From CAZUTO01 sp964623085 (GTDB lineage Bacteria; Pseudomonadota; Gammaproteobacteria; Pseudomonadales; GM7GCV1): DNA of 14,574 nucleotides. The notes beneath the pieces are model-generated. The model was not told the origin of the DNA and did no database searches. It saw only the letters and a list, made by a program, of their open reading frames with translations. Positions within the stretch are counted from its first letter, which is position 1; the number at the start of each line of letters is the position of its first letter. The stretch covers positions 1 to 14,574 of the forward strand of contig CAZUTO010000035.1 in NCBI GenBank assembly GCA_964623085.1, in the 5' to 3' direction. Position numbers and translations under genes: made by a program. Below are positions 7,973 through 14,574 of this stretch, in pieces.

Positions 7973-8108
7973 TAAGACTTGGATGGCGCGTAAGTTGAAT
8001 ACGCCCGGCGAGTGTTTTTATATCGTCACGGATGACAATCAACGCTTGGGTGCTTTAAGGCTTTGTGAGCAGGTTTCCGGTAGCACAGATTTTTTTGGCT
8101 GGCTTTGA
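7962..8108 (+). pseudogene. Truncated GNAT acetyltransferase fragment, possible pseH remnant
   Basis: This short frame overlaps the pseG end in another phase. From ATG 7983 it encodes 41 residues (TGA at 8106-8108); the frame is open from 7962. The sequence KLNTPGECFYIVTDDNQR, then LGALRL and FFGWL, looks like the central beta strands of a GNAT N-acetyltransferase (fYIv-D-D...lG-x-x-R). The N-terminal helix region and the whole acetyl-CoA-binding half are missing. PseH, the only pseudaminic acid step absent from this cluster, is a GNAT enzyme, so this may be its remnant cut off by the rearrangement that brought the 23S half here. Another GNAT protein is equally possible. It is too short to be functional, and the homology is by eye only. 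Confidence 0.5.
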
Positions 8109-8204
8109 GTATTTAGCACCTGTCCGATAACGCAGCATAATTATAAATAAATTCCGTGCGGCTCCTGTTTGAGATTGACAGTGCCGATGCTCCCTAAAAA
8201 CCGC

Positions 8205-8232
8205 TTGACGGGTTTGCGCCGCGGTGTAAAAT
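8205..8232 (+). promoter_or_regulatory. rRNA-type promoter for the tRNA-Ile/tRNA-Ala/23S/5S unit
   Basis: TTGACG (8205-8210) and TAAAAT (8227-8232) are spaced 16 bp apart and followed by the GC-rich discriminator GCGCGGCC (8233-8240). The 16-bp spacer and GC-rich discriminator are hallmarks of growth-rate- and ppGpp-controlled stable RNA promoters. An A run (8196-8200) lies just upstream, and a longer AT-rich stretch (about 8139-8156) lies farther up as a possible activator region. Between 8109 and 8204 I see no gene. Predicted transcription starts near 8240, about 95 nt before tRNA-Ile. This supports independent transcription of the 23S half. Confidence 0.8.
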
Positions 8233-8240
8233 GCGCGGCC

Positions 8241-8335
8241 TTGGTTCGGGTGGCTACGTGCGCAGAGCTGCTAGAAATAGCAAGATTAGGTCGCGTAGAT
8301 AGGTGGTTCCAGATAGGTGGGATCCAAAGAGATTT
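8241..8335 (+). other. Leader between promoter and tRNA-Ile with GAAA-capped hairpin
   Basis: The 95-nt leader contains TGCTA-GAAA-TAGCA (8269-8282), a small hairpin with a GNRA tetraloop that could serve as a boxB-like or processing element. No boxA-like CTTTAA sequence is visible here; the only good one lies between tRNA-Ala and 23S. GAGATTT immediately precedes tRNA-Ile, as is common in gammaproteobacterial spacers. Confidence 0.45.
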
Positions 8336-8412
<77 letters not shown>

Positions 8413-8510
8413 ATTTGAACAGTATAAATTAAGCGAAGAAAGTAGTTGCTTAAGGGCGCCAAATGAGTAAAATTGCGCCCCCCGACAATGGGTCGTAATA
8501 GCAGATTGAC

Positions 8511-8586
8511 GGGGCTATAGCTCAGCTGGGAGAGCGCCTGGTTTGCATCCAGGAGGTCTGCGGTTCGATCCCGCATAGCTCCACCA
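8511..8586 (+). tRNA. tRNA-Ala (anticodon TGC)
   Basis: A 76-nt cloverleaf. The acceptor GGGGCTA (8511-8517) pairs with TAGCTCC, followed by ACCA. The anticodon arm is CTGGTTTGCATCCAG with anticodon TGC, and the T arm contains GGTTCGATCCC. The encoded CCA ends at 8586. It lies 98 bp after tRNA-Ile, in the classic Ile-Ala order of the 16S-23S spacer. Confidence 0.97.
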
Positions 8587-8600
8587 AAATTTGCTAGTGT

Positions 8601-8662
8601 TTCAAGTTCAAAAAACAGTTTCTATCTGGCTAATAGAAAGAGATTGTTTTTTGGTCTTTGAA
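8601..8662 (+). other. Long hairpin in the tRNA-Ala/23S spacer
   Basis: CAAAAAACA (8609-8617) pairs with TGTTTTTTG (8645-8653), and TTTCTAT (8619-8625) pairs with ATAGAAA (8633-8639) around a 7-nt loop. The outer bases TTCAA (8601-8605) pair with TTGAA (8658-8662). It could direct release of tRNA-Ala from the precursor. It sits just before boxA. Confidence 0.6.
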
Positions 8663-8667
8663 CCAAA

Positions 8668-8680
8668 TGTTCTTTAACAA
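8668..8680 (+). promoter_or_regulatory. boxA antitermination site before 23S
   Basis: TGTTCTTTAACAA matches the rRNA boxA consensus TGCTCTTTAACAA at all but one base. It recruits NusB/NusE and the antitermination complex that lets polymerase traverse 23S. This is its usual place in the spacer between tRNA-Ala and 23S. Confidence 0.88.
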
Positions 8681-8683
8681 TAT

Positions 8684-8705
8684 GTGAATAATTGAATACT
8701 GTATC
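8684..8705 (+). other. 23S-5S outer processing stem, 5' arm
   Basis: Bases 8684-8702 are perfectly complementary (19 bp) to 11759-11777 downstream of 23S, and pairing extends three more base pairs including one G-U. The arm starts GTGAATAATTGAATAC. The pairing encloses the whole 23S and proves that the two flanks belong to one precursor transcript. Confidence 0.9.
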
Positions 8706-8787
8706 AAGGCGCGTGTCTCTATAAGACACCTGTTTTAATATTAATCGTTACAGAGTAAAAGACGCGAGTCGAGTAACTCGAAATAGC

Positions 8788-8806
8788 ACAGTCGCTGACA
8801 TTATAT

Positions 8807-8813
<7 letters not shown>
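8788..8813 (+). other. 23S RNase III stem, 5' arm
   Basis: ACAGTCGC (8788-8795) pairs with GCGACTGT (11697-11704), and ACATTATATGGTCAAG (8798-8813) pairs with bases 11681-11696; a two-base bulge (8796-8797) separates them. This is the helix that brings the 23S ends together, and its base includes the first bases of mature 23S. Confidence 0.92.
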
Positions 8814-11680
<2,867 letters not shown>

Positions 11681-11689
<9 letters not shown>

Positions 11690-11704
11690 ATAATGTGCGA
11701 CTGT
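11681..11704 (+). other. 23S RNase III stem, 3' arm
   Basis: Bases 11681-11696 (starting CTTGACCATATAATGT) and GCGACTGT (11697-11704) are the reverse complements of 8798-8813 and 8788-8795. The two sides form a helix of 24 base pairs with one bulge. Confidence 0.92.
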
Positions 11705-11755
11705 GTTAAGTCGAATGCACGATTAATATTTGGTTTTTTATAGAAGTCACCGCTT

Positions 11756-11777
11756 GGTACAGTATTCAATTATTCAC
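11756..11777 (+). other. 23S-5S outer processing stem, 3' arm
   Basis: This is the exact complement of 8684-8702 over 19 bp (bases 11759-11777, ending CAATTATTCAC), extended by three pairs. It lies between 23S and 5S, about 90 nt before 5S, and sits in the right place for separation of the two RNAs. Confidence 0.9.
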
Positions 11778-11869
11778 TTGTTAAAGACTGAAAAGTTAAA
11801 TCTTTTCAGGGCAACAGAATTTGAGAGAGAGGCTCTCCGTTAACGAAACGCATCTCACTCATACAGAAT

Positions 11870-11989
11870 TGCCTGACGAACATAGAGCGTTGGAACCACC
11901 TGATTCCATTTCGAACTCAGAAGTGAAACGACGTATCGCCGATGGTAGTCTGGGGTTTCCCCACGCGAGAGTAGGTCATTGTCAGGCAT
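11870..11989 (+). rRNA. rrf: 5S ribosomal RNA
   Basis: This 120-nt RNA begins TGCCTGACGAACATAGAGCG and ends TTGTCAGGCAT. The ends pair (TGCCTGAC with GTCAGGCA) as helix I. The loop signatures CCGAACTCAGAAGTGAAACG (here with TCGAAC) and CGCCGATGGTAGTCTGGGG are canonical. It lies 180 nt after 23S. The reading frames that cross it are shadows. Confidence 0.96.
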
Positions 11990-12000
11990 TAAATACAAAA

Positions 12001-12030
12001 CCCTCAGCACTTTGTGCTGGGGGTTTTTTA
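12001..12030 (+). terminator. Intrinsic terminator of the 23S-5S unit
   Basis: CCCTCAGCAC (12001-12010) pairs with GTGCTGGGGG (12014-12023) with one G-U, capped by TTT and followed by T6 then ATTTT. A short A run precedes it (11997-12000). It is a strong terminator 11 bp after 5S. No further tRNA gene follows 5S. Confidence 0.9.
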
Positions 12031-12055
12031 TTTTCTGCTTAATAAGTTGACCTCG

Positions 12056-12199
12056 ATTTTGATCCCGTCAAAATTCTATCTCCCACATCCATGTGGTCGT
12101 ACTCTCGAGTAGGGTGAAGTCAGCGTTTTACGCGAAACATAGTTTCGCGCTGGCTGAACGCCATGAATTTGTAATTCATGGCCGGACAAGCTCAGCTTG
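12056..12199 (+). repeat. Array of six small palindromes downstream of 5S
   Basis: Six hairpins follow each other in about 145 bp: ATTTTGA/TCAAAAT (12056-12074, 5-nt loop); CCACAT/ATGTGG (12083-12096); TACTCTCGAGTA (12100-12111); CGCGAAAC/GTTTCGCG (12131-12149, 3-nt loop); GCCATGAATT/AATTCATGGC (12160-12182, TGT loop); and CAAGC/GCTTG (12187-12199, TCA loop). No gene is evident in 12040-12423; a 62-codon frame from 12178 has no known features. The density of palindromes suggests a mobile or extragenic palindromic element, or a structured RNA. I do not recognise a named family. Confidence 0.65.
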
Positions 12200-12200
12200 G

Positions 12201-12211
12201 TGTCAGGCATT
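12201..12211 (+). repeat. Copy of the 5S 3' end ahead of a second terminator
   Basis: TGTCAGGCATT repeats exactly the last bases of 5S plus one (11980-11990). It sits just before another terminator, as the true 5S end does. It may be the scar of a lost second 5S copy, but an 11-base match alone could be chance. Confidence 0.4.
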
Positions 12212-12221
12212 TATTTCAAAG

Positions 12222-12252
12222 AAAAGCTCATCCTAAAGGATGGGCTTTTTTT
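12222..12252 (+). terminator. Second intrinsic terminator downstream of the hairpin array
   Basis: AAAAGCTCATCC (12222-12233) pairs with GGATGGGCTTTT (12238-12249), with one G-T wobble and a TAAA loop, followed by more T (T7 in total, 12246-12252). Flanking bases TTTATTTC and GGAATAAA can extend the stem. Nothing upstream except the hairpin array would need it, since 5S already has a terminator. Confidence 0.82.
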
Positions 12253-12316
12253 GGAATAAATCTAGTCTGGGCACTCGCGCTTTCCTTGGCTCTTGCTCCG
12301 CAGGTTGCATGCCCCG

Positions 12317-12345
12317 TTGATTTGGTAATGCAAGCTGTCTATTCT
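12317..12345 (+). promoter_or_regulatory. Candidate promoter for the arylsulfotransferase gene
   Basis: TTGATT (12317-12322) and TATTCT (12340-12345) with a 17-bp spacer give four matches each to the sigma-70 consensus, with a leader of about 70 nt to the ATG at 12424. The strong terminator just upstream implies that a promoter must lie in this stretch; this is the best pair I see. Confidence 0.3.
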
Positions 12346-12423
12346 GCCTATATTCGATACGATTGATATTATCGACGCTGGGCATAACTTAGAGACAGAT
12401 TTGCAGCTAGGGGATTTTAGAAA

Positions 12424-13896
12424 ATGAAAACTAATACACAGCAACGTGCTCTTGCCTTCACAGTTGGGGTGACTCTAGTTAGCGCCTGTGCACAGATTGC
12501 AGAGGGCCAAGTTCAAGTTCCGCTTGTCTCTGAATCTCAGAGCCAGAAATGGGTTTCCACGATGACTATCTCGTCGGATTGCGGTGTCGTCCCCCAGCTC
12601 AATCCACCCGGTGCTAGAGGTGGCAGGGAAGTTCGCCCACCTCGCGAACCCGTAGAGACAGATTGGGAGCGCGTCCAGCCTGGATACGTTTTGCTCGAGC
12701 CTACTGGTGAAAAAGAGTCGTATTTACTCGGGGTCGACAAACAAGTCGTCGGTTCCTATTCCGGTGACTACTACCCAAAGTACACACAGCTGTTGCCAAA
12801 TGGACATCGGTTGTACTCTAGCAAGGCAACCACTAGGGCTATTCATAATGGCGGTGGAAGTACGACCGGGTGTGTTGAAGAGTATGATGCTAGCGGGAAT
12901 CTCGTCTGGCGTATTAGTTTGAACAATGACGATATTCTGAGTCATCACGCGGTTCGGAAAATGCCTAATGGCAATGTGCTCGCGCAGGTGTGGCAAAAAT
13001 CGTCGGCTGACATCGCCGTTGCCCAAGGCCGCGATCCAGCAACGTTGCCTGAGGAGGGCGGCTTCTGGTTTGATGTCATTGTTGAAATCGATCCCATCGC
13101 GATGGAGGTCGTGTGGGAATGGAGTGCAAGAAACCACCTCATTCAGGATTTCGACCCGACAAAGGCCAATTATGGGGTGATTGCAGATAACCCAGGCCTA
13201 ATGGACATCAATCTGTTGGATATCGAGGATGGCATGATTCATCCGGACTGGGTTCATGCCAATGCGATCGACTATAACCCAGAGTTGGACCAAATTGCTG
13301 TTTCCTTTCGAGCCCTTAACGAAATCCTGATTATCGATCGCAGTACGACACCACGCGAGGCCGAAGGTCATAGTGGCGGCAGGTATGGTAAGGGCGGTGA
13401 CATCCTGTATCGATGGGGTAATCCGGAAAATTACGGTCGTGGCACACCCGATGATCGTAAACTGTATAACCAGCACGACGTGCAGTGGATCCGCGATGGT
13501 TTACCGGGCGCGGGTAATCTGTTGATTTTCAACAATGGCCATCCTGATTTAAGGCCCTACACAACCATCGTGGAAATCGCGCCAGAGAAGAATTCGGACG
13601 GTAGTTATGTCCTAGAAGATGGCAAGCCATATGGGCCTGAAGAGATAGTCTGGGAATACAACCCAACCGAGGAAGAGCGATTTTTCTCGAGTTTTATATC
13701 GGGTGTACAACGCATGCCTAACGGCAATACTTTTATTAATGCCGGAGCCATCGGCATGCAGCGAGAGGTCACGCCTTCCGGAGATATTGTTTGGGAGTAT
13801 GAATACCGAAACGAGAACAACGCGCCGGACCTCTTTTTTCGTGCCGAAAAGTATGCGCCCGACTATCCAGGACTTGAGGGTTTAATTTCAAAGTAA
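12424..13896 (+). CDS. Arylsulfotransferase (ASST)-family lipoprotein
   Basis: This 490-residue protein starts at ATG 12424, with TAGGGGA about 10 bases upstream. The N-terminus is a lipoprotein-type signal (lipobox VSAC, Cys22), so the protein is probably anchored in the periplasmic or outer membrane; simple cleavage is the alternative. Its body fits the beta-propeller arylsulfotransferase family, which moves sulfate between phenolic compounds without PAPS. Propeller-blade repeats of the form LPNGH (124-128), HHAVRKMPNGNVL (174-186), WVHANAIDYNPELDQIAVSFR (277-297), QHDVQWIRDG (350-359) and SGVQRMPNGNTFI (426-438) are visible. H278, H351 and R296 are candidates for the catalytic set, but I cannot identify with certainty the His that carries the sulfate. 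Members of this family often have undefined substrates. It lies alone between the rRNA unit and a convergent DUF6152 gene. Confidence 0.82.
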   Translation: MKTNTQQRALAFTVGVTLVSACAQIAEGQVQVPLVSESQSQKWVSTMTISSDCGVVPQLNPPGARGGREVRPPREPVETDWERVQPGYVLLEPTGEKESYLLGVDKQVVGSYSGDYYPKYTQLLPNGHRLYSSKATTRAIHNGGGSTTGCVEEYDASGNLVWRISLNNDDILSHHAVRKMPNGNVLAQVWQKSSADIAVAQGRDPATLPEEGGFWFDVIVEIDPIAMEVVWEWSARNHLIQDFDPTKANYGVIADNPGLMDINLLDIEDGMIHPDWVHANAIDYNPELDQIAVSFRALNEILIIDRSTTPREAEGHSGGRYGKGGDILYRWGNPENYGRGTPDDRKLYNQHDVQWIRDGLPGAGNLLIFNNGHPDLRPYTTIVEIAPEKNSDGSYVLEDGKPYGPEEIVWEYNPTEEERFFSSFISGVQRMPNGNTFINAGAIGMQREVTPSGDIVWEYEYRNENNAPDLFFRAEKYAPDYPGLEGLISK

Positions 13897-13927
13897 GTCA
13901 TACGCATATAAAGGGGACGGAGGGATT

Positions 13928-13970
13928 ATTGCTTGATCAATTGTCGGTTCGGCTAGTTGATCTAATCAAT
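13928..13970. repeat. Imperfect inverted repeat after the ASST gene
   Basis: ATTGCTTGATCAA (13928-13940) and TTGATCTAATCAAT (13957-13970) form an imperfect hairpin with a loop of about 16 nt. It lies between two convergent genes and could be a weak bidirectional end signal, but there is no T run. The rest of the 188-bp gap 13897-14084 shows nothing definite. Confidence 0.35.
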
Positions 13971-14084
13971 ACTTCTGGAGAAGCCAGATTTTGAATTTAG
14001 CCAAACTGCGAACTAGGGTTTTTGTTTTCAAACGATTCTGAGTTGATGACTTTGAAGCACTGGCTGCAAATATCGAGTTAGATA

Positions 14085-14531
14085 CTAATTACCGTCTAAA
14101 TCATGGCCGGCACAATCCAGTTTGCACCACATCTGCATTTCATAGGTACGGCCGTCATCAAAAAACATTTCGATAGCGCGCATGGTATTAGAACCGTCTC
14201 GTGATGGCCAACCTTTGAAGGCCATTTGCGTACCAACAACAACGGTTTCTTCATCCCAACCATTCTGCGCTGCAATAAATGGCGCAGCATTTGGCATGGC
14301 CCAAGTACTTACTTGACCATTTTCGTCGGTAACGTCTAGGTAAATTTCAATATGGGGGTTTTGCCATTTAATATCGGACACTACCCCTTCGAGCAAGATT
14401 TCAACTCGGGGATCAAAGTCTTTAAAGTAATTATGGTGTGCCTGAGCAGGCAAGGCGAACAATACAGCCCAGGCTAAAAATGAAGTAATAATGCTTAACC
14501 TTTTAGCCGCATGTTTTGTTGTTAATTTCAT
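14085..14531 (-). CDS. Exported DUF6152-type protein (second copy)
   Basis: This 148-residue protein starts at ATG 14531-14529, preferred over a TTG nine codons upstream because GGGA lies seven bases before it. Residues 1-31 are a classical signal peptide (MKLTTKHAAKRL, hydrophobic core, ALPAQA cleavage site), giving a mature N-terminus of His-His (32-33). The domain has VEILLEGVVSDIKWQNPH (43-60), an N-G-W segment, GWPSRDGSNTM and a short C-terminal tail with two Cys (MWCKLDC). The pattern matches the protein at 618-1061 in order and spacing, though the identity is low. The function of DUF6152 proteins is unknown to me. It is transcribed toward the ASST gene. Confidence 0.85.
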   Translation of the reverse strand: MKLTTKHAAKRLSIITSFLAWAVLFALPAQAHHNYFKDFDPRVEILLEGVVSDIKWQNPHIEIYLDVTDENGQVSTWAMPNAAPFIAAQNGWDEETVVVGTQMAFKGWPSRDGSNTMRAIEMFFDDGRTYEMQMWCKLDCAGHDLDGN

Positions 14532-14566
14532 AGTTCGTTCCCGATTAAACTGTGCCAATTTGGCTG

Positions 14567-14572
14567 AGTATA
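14567..14572 (-). promoter_or_regulatory. Candidate -10 element for the second DUF6152 gene
   Basis: On the minus strand TATACT lies 35 bases before the ATG, which places transcription start about 28 bases before it. The -35 region falls outside the window, so the promoter cannot be confirmed. Confidence 0.35.
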
Positions 14573-14574
14573 AT

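Noticed and set aside
618..8108. Insertion sequence or transposon as the cause of the rRNA split
   Set aside because: No transposase gene, terminal inverted repeats or target-site duplication could be seen at either junction.
11821..12042. 73-codon frame
   Set aside because: It runs through 5S rRNA and its terminator.
12178..12366. 62-codon frame with a hydrophobic stretch after the hairpin array
   Set aside because: It begins inside a palindrome and reads through a strong terminator, has no ribosome-binding site, and resembles nothing known to me.
12724..13137. 137-codon minus-strand frame inside the ASST gene
   Set aside because: It is antisense to a well-supported coding sequence with clear propeller motifs.

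Overview
The window looks like a gammaproteobacterial chromosome, probably from a free-living, perhaps marine, lineage. The 16S and 23S rRNA sequences and the tRNA-Ile/tRNA-Ala pair are of gammaproteobacterial type. A conserved element in the 16S trailer resembles the one in Pseudomonas-type rRNA spacers. The protein genes (two DUF6152-type exported proteins, an arylsulfotransferase-family lipoprotein and a pseudaminic acid pathway) fit the same picture. Taxonomy below class level is inference.

Layout. Bases 1-469 are the 3' end of a 16S rRNA gene. It is followed by a short conserved trailer and, within about 60 bp, by a strong intrinsic terminator (525-556). There is no tRNA or 23S gene here. 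Instead come an exported DUF6152-type protein (618-1061), an abutting six-helix membrane protein of unknown function (1062-1661), a GT8-like glycosyltransferase (1896-2633) and five pseudaminic acid genes on the same strand: pseI, pseB, pseC, pseF and pseG (2728-7972). A short out-of-frame piece of a GNAT acetyltransferase (7962-8108), possibly a remnant of pseH, ends this block. Next are an rRNA-style promoter (8205-8232), tRNA-Ile(GAT), tRNA-Ala(TGC), a boxA antitermination site, a complete 23S gene inside intact RNase III-type processing stems, 5S, and a terminator (12001-12030). Downstream of 5S is a chain of small palindromes ending in a second terminator. An arylsulfotransferase-family lipoprotein gene (12424-13896) follows, then a convergent second DUF6152 gene (14085-14531).

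How it works together. The five Pse enzymes cover dehydration (PseB), transamination (PseC), UDP removal (PseG), condensation with phosphoenolpyruvate (PseI) and CMP activation (PseF). They would supply CMP-pseudaminic acid for glycosylating flagellin or a surface polysaccharide. The PseH N-acetylation step has no intact gene here. The upstream glycosyltransferase may act in the same glycan pathway.

The main observation is that the rRNA operon is split. 16S and Ile-Ala-23S-5S lie about 7.9 kb apart on the same strand, with a terminator closing the 16S half and a separate stable-RNA-type promoter opening the 23S half. This argues for two independent transcription units rather than a simple assembly join, although only long reads can exclude misassembly. 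The most novel leads besides this are the hairpin array downstream of 5S, the DUF6152 proteins predicted to begin with His-His after signal cleavage, and the uncharacterised membrane protein paired with one of them.
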